A stretch of 64,000 nucleotides of DNA from Lachnospiraceae bacterium (lineage in GTDB: Bacteria; Bacillota; Clostridia; Lachnospirales; Lachnospiraceae). The notes under the pieces are model-generated. The model searched no databases. It was not told the DNA's origin and was given only the letters and a program-made list of their open reading frames with translations. Within the stretch, counting starts at the first letter, position 1. Each line of letters opens with the position of its first letter. The stretch lies in NCBI GenBank assembly GCA_024696945.1, contig JAILGF010000153.1, forward strand, positions 1-64,000, written 5' to 3'. A program made the position numbers and the translations under genes. This document shows positions 53,476 to 62,123 of the stretch, one piece after another.

Positions 53476-54165
53476 ATGTTTAGGGGAAACGCGGAGCTGC
53501 TGGGATTATTCAGCGTAGACGACAAGGCATGGGAAAATCTTGACGACGCTTCAAGGGAGGAAGTAGAGCTTGCCGCCAGCGAAGACAGCGAGGAGGCTAT
53601 CGATCACGGTATCCTTGTAGCAAACCTGGCACTCAGACTTTCGGAAGAATTAAATTTTGACAAAGACTTCTGCAATGAAGTAGCAAAAGCCGGAATAGTA
53701 CATGACATAGGAAAACTCCAGATCGGTTCCCTCCTTTACGGACGTAAGGAAGGCGTCTTAAGGATCGAGGAAATAAAATATGTTCGTCGGCATCCAACAC
53801 TCGGTTACAATTTCCTGCGTCAGAAAAAAATCGGAGATGAAGAATTCCGTAACATGATACTTCATCACCACGAAAACTATGACGGTTCAGGCTACCCTGA
53901 CAACATGAAGGGCGAAATGATTCCGGTCGGCTCAAGGGTACTCCGCATATGTGATGTATATGCAGCCCTTGTATCCGAACGTCCCTACAGAGCGGCCTTC
54001 GAAAAAGATGTTGCAATGGAACTCATGATAGACGAAGTCAAAAACTTCGACATGACCTATTTCCTTGCTTTCATGCGTATCGTACATGCCGATGACTTTA
54101 AGGATATCGACGACTACATCAAGCGTTGTAATTCCAAGGTACACGTAAAAACAAAACGTAAATAA
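53476..54165 (+). CDS. HD-GYP domain protein, putative cyclic di-GMP phosphodiesterase
   Basis: 229 residues. The HD motif AGIVHDIGKLQIG, RRHPTLGYNFL and HHHENYDGSGYPDNMKGEMIPVGSRVLRICDVYAALVSERPYR are the HD-GYP signature, almost complete. No N-terminal sensory domain, so a stand-alone phosphodiesterase. Last gene of the relA operon. Terminator at 54175-54208. Confidence 0.88.
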   Translation: MFRGNAELLGLFSVDDKAWENLDDASREEVELAASEDSEEAIDHGILVANLALRLSEELNFDKDFCNEVAKAGIVHDIGKLQIGSLLYGRKEGVLRIEEIKYVRRHPTLGYNFLRQKKIGDEEFRNMILHHHENYDGSGYPDNMKGEMIPVGSRVLRICDVYAALVSERPYRAAFEKDVAMELMIDEVKNFDMTYFLAFMRIVHADDFKDIDDYIKRCNSKVHVKTKRK

Positions 54166-54174
54166 CAAAATTTA

Positions 54175-54208
54175 GAGCCCTTAGCATCGGCTAAGGGCTC
54201 GATTTTTT
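54175..54208 (+). terminator. Bidirectional terminator between convergent operons
   Basis: GAGCCCTTAGC (54175-54185), loop ATCG, GCTAAGGGCTC (54190-54200), perfect 11-base stem, followed by GATTTTTTT on the plus strand and by A-rich bases on the other side. Separates the plus relA operon from the minus metY operon. Confidence 0.92.
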
Positions 54209-54235
54209 TGCGTCCGAAGTGAAGATATAGATATG

Positions 54236-55513
54236 TTAGATACATTCAAGAGCCTGCTTGATATCAGCAATGATATCATCAACATCCTCGATACCTACGG
54301 AGAACCTGATAAGATCGGGATCAACGCCTGCTTCACGAAGCTGCTCATCTGAGAGCTGTCTGTGTGTATGACTTGCGGGATGGAGGATACAGGTCTTTGC
54401 ATCGGCAACATGGGTAACGATAGAAGCGAACTTCAGGTTATCCATGAACTTGATGGCTGCATCCCTGCCGCCCTTAACTGCGAATGCAATAACGCCGCAG
54501 GAACCCTTCGGAAGGTATTTCTGCTGAAGAGCATGACACTTATCACCGGGAAGATCGGGATACTGAACCCATTTGATCTTGTCATTACCTGCAAGGAACT
54601 CGGCAACAGCCTTTGCATTGGCACAATGCTTAGCCATACGTACATGCAAGGTCTCAAGACCTAAGCTGATATAGAAAGCATTCTGGGGTGACTGGATGGA
54701 ACCGAAGTCACGCATAAGCTGTGCAGTAGCCTTTGTAATATATGCAAGCTTGCCAAACTTTGTAGCATAGGTAAGTCCGTGATAGCTCTCATCGGGAGTG
54801 CAGAGTCCGGGGAACTTCTCAGCATGAGCCATCCATTCAAAATTACCGGAATCAACGATGGCACCGCCTACCGAAACAGCCTGACCGTCCATATACTTAG
54901 TGGTGGAGTGAGTTACGATATCACATCCCCACTCGAAAGGCCTGCAGTTAACGGGAGTTGCAAAGGTGTTGTCCATAATAAGCGGGATACCGTTCTTATG
55001 AGCGATATTGGCAAACTTTTCGATATCAAAAACATTAACGGTAGGATTGGTAATGGTCTCACCGAAAATACATTTTGTATTGGGACGGATAAGCTTCTGA
55101 AGCTCTTCCTCGCTTATGTCATTATCAACAAATGTACACTCAATACCCATTTTCTTCATACTTACACCGAACAGATTGTAGGTTCCGCCGTAAATTGAAG
55201 AAGAGGAGATGAAGTGGTCACCGCACTCGCATATATTGAAAACAGCATAGAAGTTAGCAGACTGTCCCGAGGAGGTAAGCATTGCAGCAACACCGCCTTC
55301 AAGTGCAGCGATCTTCTCTGCAACAAGGTCGTTGGTGGGGTTCTGAAGTCTGGTATAGAAATATCCGGAAGCTTCAAGATCAAAGAGCTTGCCCATTTGT
55401 TCGCTTGTGTCATACTTAAAGGTAGTACTCTGGTAAATGGGAACCTGTCTGGGTTCGCCCTGCTTAGGCGTATATCCCGCCTGAACGCATTTTGTGTCAA
55501 CTGTTGAATTCAT
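54236..55513 (-). CDS. metY: O-acetylhomoserine sulfhydrylase (aminocarboxypropyltransferase)
   Basis: 425 residues from the ATG at 55513, 9 bases after GGAGG (an ATG two codons earlier is only 3 bases from the site). Cys/Met-metabolism PLP enzyme: VPIYQSTTFKYD, YTRLQNPTNDLVAEKIAALE, IYGGTYNLF, the PLP lysine in THSTTKYMDGQ, and HPASHTHRQLSDEQL. Makes homocysteine from O-acetylhomoserine and sulfide (or makes cysteine from O-acetylserine). Lies 30 bases downstream of the HD-domain gene on the minus strand, so it is co-transcribed with it. Confidence 0.94.
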   Translation of the reverse strand: MNSTVDTKCVQAGYTPKQGEPRQVPIYQSTTFKYDTSEQMGKLFDLEASGYFYTRLQNPTNDLVAEKIAALEGGVAAMLTSSGQSANFYAVFNICECGDHFISSSSIYGGTYNLFGVSMKKMGIECTFVDNDISEEELQKLIRPNTKCIFGETITNPTVNVFDIEKFANIAHKNGIPLIMDNTFATPVNCRPFEWGCDIVTHSTTKYMDGQAVSVGGAIVDSGNFEWMAHAEKFPGLCTPDESYHGLTYATKFGKLAYITKATAQLMRDFGSIQSPQNAFYISLGLETLHVRMAKHCANAKAVAEFLAGNDKIKWVQYPDLPGDKCHALQQKYLPKGSCGVIAFAVKGGRDAAIKFMDNLKFASIVTHVADAKTCILHPASHTHRQLSDEQLREAGVDPDLIRFSVGIEDVDDIIADIKQALECI

Positions 55514-55543
55514 TATCATTTTCCTCCGTGTATATAAATTTTA

Positions 55544-57430
55544 TTAATCTGCTGGTTTGTCAAAATGCCTTTGATAGTACTCGTAATAGATATTTTCTCT
55601 GTTATTGGATATCAGGCTGTCAACCTTGCAGGATAATTCCATATCATTTAAGAAAAGATTTACAACACTGGTGTTGTACTTTGTTCCGGAATCGGTTATG
55701 AGCTCCGAAAGGACGATTGAAAAATCCTTAGGCTCCTTATAGCAGCGTCCGGTCTTGTCGGTTCCCGCATTGAGAGCATCACAAATGGAAAGGATATCGC
55801 ATACTATCCTTAACGGAGAATTGCTCATATCGGTATCTTCGGGATAACCGGCTGTCTGATCATATGTTTTATGATGGCCGAGAATAACGTCCCTGTATAT
55901 ATCAAGGCTTCCCTCAGCTATCAGGGTACCGAGCTGCGGGTGTTTCTTTAATACTTCCATCTCAATGTCCGACAGCTTTCTCGACTGAGTACCGTCGATC
56001 TTGCTTATCAGATTAAGTCCGATATCATGGAACAGGGCACACTTCCTGACAAATTCGATAACATCATGTCTTGAAGCGGGCATTGAACGGCTCTTAAGGA
56101 AATTCTCACAGGAATTCAGCAATATGGGTGTGTGAAAGTATAATGCCTCAGTTATCAAAACTGCCAGATCAGCATTAAGGTATGCATTGAAAAATGTCAG
56201 CGGCTGCCTGTTTATCAGCATGGTGATAAGGAAATTTTCCTTTTCTGCTCTTGTCGGCAGGTAATGCACTGCGAAAAAGCACCATGTGCAGCATGATTCA
56301 TATATCAGGTGTGAATGTATCCCCCTCTTCGACAAACTGATAAAATAACTGTTCTGCTCATCGATCAGCTTTTTACGCAAAGAAGCACACATGTCAGAGA
56401 GAATATCTATCTTGTCAAGCCATTTTATAAGAGCTATCGGAAGCTTGGTCTGGAAATAAAAATCAGTTTCATCAAATTCCGATTCGGGGTTGGAATCGAA
56501 CAGGGCCTTTTTCTTATAATAATAATTCATCATATAGTTGACCGCATCGATGTAAGAGGTTTTTCCCTCGAGTATCAGCGAATGCTGGTAGGCTATGACC
56601 GTGGAAACGGGGAAGTTTAAAATATCCTCGTTTTGAGCCATCTTATCATATACATCGTGCACAACCTTTATGAAAGCAGCCTTTGTTTCAGAGTCGGCGA
56701 CATCTATCCTGTACTCGATCCAAAGCCAGTTTTCCTTTATCATATCAATACAGGAGCGTATTTCCTCGGAATTGCCGTCGATCTTCTGGACTGTCGGAGA
56801 ATTGAAAAACGACAGAACCTCAAGAAGATAATCAAGACTTTGTGACGGAAGGATGGTATCCTTGCATTCGATTATAGGAACTACGCAGCACATGCTGTAA
56901 TATGCCTGGAAAAACAATTTTCTTAGTTTAATATCCGGTATCAGATTGTAATTTGATTTATACCCTATGATTTCTTTAAAACACTCGAGAGCCTTGGAAT
57001 AATTCTCGTCCACATGCATTTTAACGGTTGAGATGTAATTCTGTCCGAGACGATAGAGGATCGGGATAAGCCGTAAAAGATCGTGCTGTTCCCTGTAATA
57101 ATCAGCCAGGGTTTCCAAAAGCGAACAACTGAAGAACAGGTCGAGATTTCCATCCGAACCCATGGTACAATCCTCATGGAAAAAGGCTTCGGCGTAATCA
57201 TAATCCAGCTTTGTTCCAAAAACAGCATCATTAATAAGAACACTTGTCTCAGTGTTCACATCATAAGCTGCCCTTATGGTAGCTGCCCGTTCAAGATAAG
57301 TGGAGATCCACTCGGAGCGGGTAGATGCCAGACTAAGCTTTCTGTTAAGTTCATTCATGATCCTGCGCTGATTTCTGTAGGAACTGTATACAGCACTTAT
57401 CAGCGTTGGATTAAGCCGTTCCTTCTTCAT
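55544..57430 (-). CDS. HD-GYP-like protein with long helical N-terminal region
   Basis: 628 residues; ATG 57430, 8 bases after GGGAG. About 480 residues of helical, unrecognised sequence (no membrane segment) precede a C-terminal HD domain: RKCALFHDIGLNLISKI, KKHPQLGTLI, GHHKTYDQTAGYPEDTDM and ICDILSICDALNAG. The GYP loop is altered (TAGYP), so phosphodiesterase activity is likely but not certain. Unusual neighbour of metY: they share one promoter. The large N-terminal part may be a ligand or protein-binding sensor. Confidence 0.75.
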   Translation of the reverse strand: MKKERLNPTLISAVYSSYRNQRRIMNELNRKLSLASTRSEWISTYLERAATIRAAYDVNTETSVLINDAVFGTKLDYDYAEAFFHEDCTMGSDGNLDLFFSCSLLETLADYYREQHDLLRLIPILYRLGQNYISTVKMHVDENYSKALECFKEIIGYKSNYNLIPDIKLRKLFFQAYYSMCCVVPIIECKDTILPSQSLDYLLEVLSFFNSPTVQKIDGNSEEIRSCIDMIKENWLWIEYRIDVADSETKAAFIKVVHDVYDKMAQNEDILNFPVSTVIAYQHSLILEGKTSYIDAVNYMMNYYYKKKALFDSNPESEFDETDFYFQTKLPIALIKWLDKIDILSDMCASLRKKLIDEQNSYFISLSKRGIHSHLIYESCCTWCFFAVHYLPTRAEKENFLITMLINRQPLTFFNAYLNADLAVLITEALYFHTPILLNSCENFLKSRSMPASRHDVIEFVRKCALFHDIGLNLISKIDGTQSRKLSDIEMEVLKKHPQLGTLIAEGSLDIYRDVILGHHKTYDQTAGYPEDTDMSNSPLRIVCDILSICDALNAGTDKTGRCYKEPKDFSIVLSELITDSGTKYNTSVVNLFLNDMELSCKVDSLISNNRENIYYEYYQRHFDKPAD

Positions 57431-57474
57431 CTAGAAGACTCCCGTAAAATGTTCATAAAACAAAACCACTACTC

Positions 57475-57503
57475 ATTATATCAGTAATTATCCCAATAGT
57501 CAA
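57475..57503 (-). promoter_or_regulatory. Promoter of the minus-strand HD-metY operon
   Basis: Minus strand TTGACT (57503-57498), 17 bases, TATAAT (57480-57475). Divergent from the plus promoter only 13 bases away on the other side. Confidence 0.75.
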
Positions 57504-57515
57504 ACAAAGATTGGT

Positions 57516-57544
57516 TTTACAAACTGAAAAAAATGTGATATGAT
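57516..57544 (+). promoter_or_regulatory. Promoter of the Cys-rich protein and EAL operon
   Basis: TTTACA (57516-57521), 17 bases, TATGAT (57539-57544). Back to back with the minus promoter at 57475-57503; the -35 boxes are 12 bases apart, so one regulator could control both. Confidence 0.65.
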
Positions 57545-57582
57545 ATAAAAGAAGTATTATTCATAAATGATACGAGGTTCTG

Positions 57583-57849
57583 ATGGAGACAAAAAAAATA
57601 TGTTACAAGTGCCTTCTTGAGGAGCTCGATGCAGGAAGGATACTTGAAAGTGTAAAAGAAATGATAGACGCGATCCCTCAGGATAATAGAACCGGATCCG
57701 AAGAATACAGAAGAAGGCTAAATATCTGTAAGGATTGCGACAGCCTTATAAGCGGAACCTGTGTAAAATGCGGGTGCTATGTGGAACTCAGGGCGGCGGG
57801 AAAAAACAGAGGCTGTCCCGATGTTAACGATAAATGGAAGGTTGGATAA
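57583..57849 (+). CDS. Small Cys-rich protein (DUF6171-like)
   Basis: 88 residues. ICYKCLLEELDAGRI, then NICKDCDSLISGTCVKCGCYVELRAAGKNRGCPD: eight cysteines in CxxC pairs, fitting one or two zinc ribbons. This pattern is shared by a small family of Lachnospiraceae proteins; I know no function. The 3' end overlaps the long open frame of the next gene, which might use an ATG at 57821 inside this gene. Confidence 0.75.
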   Translation: METKKICYKCLLEELDAGRILESVKEMIDAIPQDNRTGSEEYRRRLNICKDCDSLISGTCVKCGCYVELRAAGKNRGCPDVNDKWKVG

Positions 57850-57853
57850 GTAT

Positions 57854-59716
57854 ATGGATACGATAAACAATATTTCATCGGATGTTCAGGAGCTGGCAAG
57901 GTTCGCGGACGATCTGATGAAAAGAGATAAAGACGCGGATAAAGCCATCGAGGATTTCCTTGTTAAGATGTCCTCGTTTTTTGATGTGGATGTGATCGTT
58001 ATCAAGGAAAAATCGGAAAACGGCGCTGTTATAAAGTGTACATATGAATGGAGCCGTAAAAGCTTCCTTCAGCTTCAGGGACTTGAGAGAAGATTCCTTG
58101 AGAAGGTATGGGACGAATGGGAAGAACGATACAGAAAAGGCGGCGGAGTATATAAGTATTACAGAGGTGAAGTATGTCCTATAATTCTGATTCATTACAG
58201 GGAAACGGAAAGCCTTATACAGATACCTGTATATAACGGAAAAGAACTGGTGGCCTGTGTTGATTTTGTCGATTCCGTAAGACGCAGAGAGTGGACCGAC
58301 GATGAAGTATCGGCCATGAAATACATCTGTTCATACATTTACAAGGAGATGTTCCTGAAAAGAACTCCGAGGCGTGATCAGGAAGCTCTGAAGCAGAAGC
58401 TTGACAGGGACATGCTCACCAAGCTTCCCAAAAGGGACCGCTTCTTAAAGAAGGTTAACGGTTCCATAGTCAAGGATGACGGTTCAAAGTATGCCATAAT
58501 AAGCTCAGATATCGCCAACTTTAAATATATCAACGAAAAATACGGATACAATACCGGTGATCTGCTGCTCAGGAAACTTGCGGGCACGATCTATCTAAAG
58601 ATAAACGGGATCATTTCCTGCTGCAGGGAATATTCGGATATATTCCTTTTGGCCGTAAGAGTGCCTTTGGAATACGGAAACGATGAAGTTAAAGCAATGG
58701 TTGACAACTGCAACAATGCCTTCCTTGAGGATATCCGTTCGATAACCGAAGACACAAATATAGCTATCAACAGCGGATTCGCATTTGTCGGAGATCATGA
58801 CATCACCGTAGAGGAAGCTATTACCGGAGCTACCGCAGCACGTAAGACCGCAAAGGAAATGGCTCTTTTCAATATGAGCCGCTGCTGCGCATATGAGCCG
58901 TCGATGATCGCTAACAAGGCCAGGACCATCGAGCTCATCGCAAGCTGTGACAGAGCTCTTGAAAAAAATGAATTTATGGTTTATCTCCAGCCTAAGGTTT
59001 TATGCAGGAGTTATGTTATTGTCGGTGCGGAGGCTCTTATACGCTGGAGGAAGCCCGATGGATCCTTTGTATATCCGGATGAATTTATACCGGCATTTGA
59101 GAGCAACGGCTGTGTAAGGAAAACGGATTATTTCGTATATGAGAGCGTTTTTAAATATCTAAAGGAAAGGATCGATAAAGGCCTATTCTGCGTTCCGATC
59201 TCCATGAACGTTTCGAGGATACATCTCTTTAATAACAGATTTGTCGAATTCATAGGGGAACTATTGGATAAATACCGGATTCCTACCAATCTTATCGAAT
59301 TTGAGCTGACCGAAAGCATATGCCTTGAAGGGCTTCCCTCTGTAGCATATACCGTACAGTGGCTCAGACAGAAGAATATAAAAATTTCGATAGACGATTT
59401 CGGGTCCGGTTATTCAAGCCTTGAAGTGCTGACAAGACTTCCGATCAATGTTCTTAAGCTTGATAAAGTATTCATGAAGGATTTCCTGAATGATAAAGAG
59501 AAGATCATTATCTCTTCAGTGGTTGAAATGGCACGTCTTTTAGGACTTGAGGTCATCTGCGAGGGTGTCGAGGAGGATATCCAGAGGATATTCCTGTTGG
59601 AGTCATCCTGTGAGATGCTGCAGGGTTACGTTTTCTCAAAACCGGAAACAATGGAAGACTTTTCAAAGAAGCTTGAACGTGAATACCGTGATTCCCAGAT
59701 GCGGGCACTGGTGTAA
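57854..59716 (+). CDS. Degenerate GGDEF plus intact EAL domain protein, putative c-di-GMP phosphodiesterase
   Basis: 620 residues from ATG 57854 (ATG 57821 with AGAGG 8 bases upstream is a real alternative). A GAF-like N-terminal part (around 60-190), then a GGDEF-like domain whose signature has decayed to CREYSDIFLLAV, and an EAL domain with intact residues: AEALIRWRKPDG, ELTESICLE, DDFGSGYSSLE, KLDKVF and CEGVEE. The expected role is c-di-GMP hydrolysis with the dead GGDEF as GTP-binding regulator. Followed by a radical SAM gene. Confidence 0.88.
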   Translation: MDTINNISSDVQELARFADDLMKRDKDADKAIEDFLVKMSSFFDVDVIVIKEKSENGAVIKCTYEWSRKSFLQLQGLERRFLEKVWDEWEERYRKGGGVYKYYRGEVCPIILIHYRETESLIQIPVYNGKELVACVDFVDSVRRREWTDDEVSAMKYICSYIYKEMFLKRTPRRDQEALKQKLDRDMLTKLPKRDRFLKKVNGSIVKDDGSKYAIISSDIANFKYINEKYGYNTGDLLLRKLAGTIYLKINGIISCCREYSDIFLLAVRVPLEYGNDEVKAMVDNCNNAFLEDIRSITEDTNIAINSGFAFVGDHDITVEEAITGATAARKTAKEMALFNMSRCCAYEPSMIANKARTIELIASCDRALEKNEFMVYLQPKVLCRSYVIVGAEALIRWRKPDGSFVYPDEFIPAFESNGCVRKTDYFVYESVFKYLKERIDKGLFCVPISMNVSRIHLFNNRFVEFIGELLDKYRIPTNLIEFELTESICLEGLPSVAYTVQWLRQKNIKISIDDFGSGYSSLEVLTRLPINVLKLDKVFMKDFLNDKEKIIISSVVEMARLLGLEVICEGVEEDIQRIFLLESSCEMLQGYVFSKPETMEDFSKKLEREYRDSQMRALV

Positions 59717-59776
59717 TTAAAACTATTGTAAAAACGAAATATTGACAGGATGAGGTGTATTATAAATAGAAATGAA

Positions 59777-60817
59777 ATGAATTATTATATGGAATCTAAG
59801 AAAAATGCCTGTGATATCTGCCCAAGACATTGCATGGCAGACAGAAGCGGCGGAAAGAAAGGATTCTGCGGATCTGACTCGGATATTTTGGTAGCACGTG
59901 CGGCCCCTCATATGTGGGAGGAACCTTGCATATCCGGAAGAAACGGCTCCGGAGCAGTTTTTTTCTCAGGTTGCAATCTCCATTGTGTATACTGCCAGAA
60001 CAAAGCAATATCGGACGGCGGAGCAGGGAAAAAGGTAAGTATAGAAAGGCTTGCTGAAATTTTCCTTGAACTGCAGGCCAAAAATGTATATAATATTAAT
60101 TTGGTCACGCCGTCACACTATGCTTTTGCAATAAAAGAAGCCGTGAAGCTTGCACGGAACGGTGTTGTGCGGAATGAATATCAGGAAACGATCGATAATG
60201 CATGTTGTGAAAAGCTGACGATCCCGGTTGTATATAATTGCGGTGGTTACGAGAGTGTTGAAACCGTAAAAGCACTTGAAGATACAGTAGATATCTGGAT
60301 GCCGGATTTTAAATATATGTCCTCAGATACTTCCAAAAGGTACTCTAATTGCCCTGATTACTTTGAAAAAGCAACCGAAGCACTTGATGAAATGGTACGG
60401 CAGGTCCGTTTCAAGGGAGGATTTGCATTTGATGGCTCGGGTATCTGCAAAACGGATGCTCATGCTGAACAGGACATTGATCTTACCGCATACGATACAA
60501 GCAATATCATGTCAAGAGGCGTAATTGTACGGCATATGCTTTTGCCCGGACATATAGGAGAATCAAAGAGAATTCTCCGCTTCCTGCACGAGCGGTACGG
60601 AAATGACATCTACATAAGCATTATGAGCCAGTACACACCGATGCCCCATATAATGGCGGATGATCGTTTCCCTGAATTGCAGCAAAAGGTGGATAGGGAT
60701 GAGTATAACCGCCTGGTCGATTTTGCATTAAAGATAGGCATCGAAAATGCTTTTATCCAGGAAGGGGACGTATCTTCGGAAAGCTTTATTCCGGCATTTA
60801 ACGGCGAGGGCGTATGA
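59777..60817 (+). CDS. Radical SAM protein of the PflA-like group
   Basis: 346 residues if started at ATG 59777; ATG 59750 and 59789 are other choices and none has a clear ribosome-binding site. Radical SAM cluster FFSGCNLHCVYCQNKAIS (CxxxCxxC). The N-terminus carries an extra Cys set, ACDICPRHCMADRSGGKKGFCG, typical of the PflA-like family (COG1313) with an additional cluster. It may activate a glycyl radical enzyme, but the target is unknown (NrdD is 13 kb away and usually uses NrdG). Confidence 0.85.
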   Translation: MNYYMESKKNACDICPRHCMADRSGGKKGFCGSDSDILVARAAPHMWEEPCISGRNGSGAVFFSGCNLHCVYCQNKAISDGGAGKKVSIERLAEIFLELQAKNVYNINLVTPSHYAFAIKEAVKLARNGVVRNEYQETIDNACCEKLTIPVVYNCGGYESVETVKALEDTVDIWMPDFKYMSSDTSKRYSNCPDYFEKATEALDEMVRQVRFKGGFAFDGSGICKTDAHAEQDIDLTAYDTSNIMSRGVIVRHMLLPGHIGESKRILRFLHERYGNDIYISIMSQYTPMPHIMADDRFPELQQKVDRDEYNRLVDFALKIGIENAFIQEGDVSSESFIPAFNGEGV

Positions 60818-60858
60818 TATTTGCCCTCCGGATCGACTTAAAAGGTGTGATCCAATTC

Positions 60859-60902
60859 GATATTTACCACTATCTTCGCTTAGATAAGAGGTGGGGAATA
60901 TC
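60859..60902 (+). repeat. Imperfect hairpin before the NYN gene
   Basis: GATATT...AATATC ends with ACCACT, ATCT, loop TCGCTT, AGAT and GAGGTGG inside. No T-run after it, so not a terminator; about 30 bases before AAAGGAGG. Possible regulatory leader structure. Confidence 0.5.
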
Positions 60903-60950
60903 TTCAATTTTAATATGTTTGGAAAAATATGAAAGGAGGTGAGAGGTGAA

Positions 60951-62069
60951 ATGAGAAGCTTTTTTATAGACCTGGAAAATGTCAGGAGCTACGGACTTGA
61001 AGGGATATTATTGCTTAAGCCTGAAGACAAGGTTTATGTTTTTTACAGCGATAACGCCAACACATTGACTATCCCGACCATTGAATCCCTGAATGAGAGC
61101 AGCGCACAGGTAAAGTACATAAAGACAAATTATATCGGTGCGAATGCCATGGATTTTCAGATAGTTACCCTGCTCGGCGCTTCCATAGAAAAGGAACGTA
61201 CCGGAAGATTTTATATTATCAGTCATGATAACGGATTCAGATCAGCGGTCAAATTCTGTGAGGGTTACTTTACGGGTTATGATATCGTGACAGGTGTATT
61301 CGCCAATATTCTGCTGGCCATCAATTCCGAAAACGCAAGCAGTGCGGGGGCAGACCCCGCCGCTGAAATGGGGTCAGACCCCACAACAAAGAGCCGAAAT
61401 CGCCGAAGAAAAGGTCATAATAAGGATAAAGCCGAAGAGACAACTAATTCATCATCGACTGATATCGATAAGGGGTCAGACCCCACCGCTGACCCCACCG
61501 CTGATAAGGGGACTGACCATGATAACGATGAAACTAGCGGTTCAAAATCAAAGAGCCGAAATCGCAGAAGAAGAGGCCGGAACAAGGATAGAGTTGAAGA
61601 AACAACAAGTTCTTCATCTATGAATATCGATAATGCCGATATAGATGATACGGATTCTTCAGAATCAATGACCTCACAGGATGGCTTCATGCTCATTCAG
61701 GCTTCAGAAGATCAAAAACAGAATAATGCTGCTGCAGGAAAAAATGCTCATCGTAAAAAGAATAATCGTAGAAACGATAAAAGCATTAAAAGTGATCCAA
61801 CAAACAAAAACGTTAAAAATGATAAAAACGAAGGTCCTGGAGATAAAAGCGGCAGTTACAAGTACGTGTATAATGCATTGTCGGATTTCCTGTCGAAAAA
61901 CACTATCGATATGTATGCTTCAAGCATAGACGAAGGCATCAGGAAATCCGCCAACAGAAACGATCTGCATCAGTTCTTCAAGAAGAAATACGGTTCTGAT
62001 GAAGCAGAAGCTCTGTACAAAATAATATATTCCGATTTCGATAAGATGAAGAAAGAAGCCGGAAACTGA
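60951..62069 (+). CDS. NYN-domain protein with low-complexity repeats
   Basis: 372 residues from ATG 60951, 10 bases after AAAGGAGGT. An N-terminal NYN/PIN-like domain of about 135 residues: MRSFFIDLENVRSYG, VYVFYSDN, GANAMDFQIVTLLG and YIISHDNGFRSAV supply the acidic residues of a metal-dependent RNase fold. The middle 170 residues are disordered, with two near-identical 27-residue blocks (KSRNRRRKGHNKDKAEET and KSRNRRRRGRNKDRVEET starts) and in-frame GGGGTCAGACCCC palindromes. The C-terminus (YKYVYNALSDFLSKNTIDMY) is conserved-looking helices. A putative RNase; unrecognised subfamily. Confidence 0.72.
   Translation: MRSFFIDLENVRSYGLEGILLLKPEDKVYVFYSDNANTLTIPTIESLNESSAQVKYIKTNYIGANAMDFQIVTLLGASIEKERTGRFYIISHDNGFRSAVKFCEGYFTGYDIVTGVFANILLAINSENASSAGADPAAEMGSDPTTKSRNRRRKGHNKDKAEETTNSSSTDIDKGSDPTADPTADKGTDHDNDETSGSKSKSRNRRRRGRNKDRVEETTSSSSMNIDNADIDDTDSSESMTSQDGFMLIQASEDQKQNNAAAGKNAHRKKNNRRNDKSIKSDPTNKNVKNDKNEGPGDKSGSYKYVYNALSDFLSKNTIDMYASSIDEGIRKSANRNDLHQFFKKKYGSDEAEALYKIIYSDFDKMKKEAGN
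61346..61484 (+). repeat. In-frame GGGGTCAGACCCC palindromes
   Basis: GGGGGCAGACCCC at 61346-61358, GGGGTCAGACCCC at 61370-61382 and again at 61472-61484, with decayed versions TGACCCC and GGGGACTGAC near 61489-61520. Inside the NYN gene they encode G(S/A)DP. Likely an inserted palindromic element used as coding filler. Confidence 0.7.
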
Positions 62070-62123
62070 CTTGATGTGATATCTTAGAGTGCCAATAGGT
62101 ACATGTTTGGCAGGTGAAGAATA

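Noticed and set aside
59742-59766. Promoter directly before the radical SAM gene (TTGACA followed by TATAAA)
   Set aside because: Spacing of 13 bases is too short; the gene is probably reached from the upstream EAL gene.
60859-60902. Cyclic di-GMP riboswitch near the c-di-GMP genes
   Set aside because: The hairpin is plain and lacks the GEMM two-helix pattern; only proximity suggested it.
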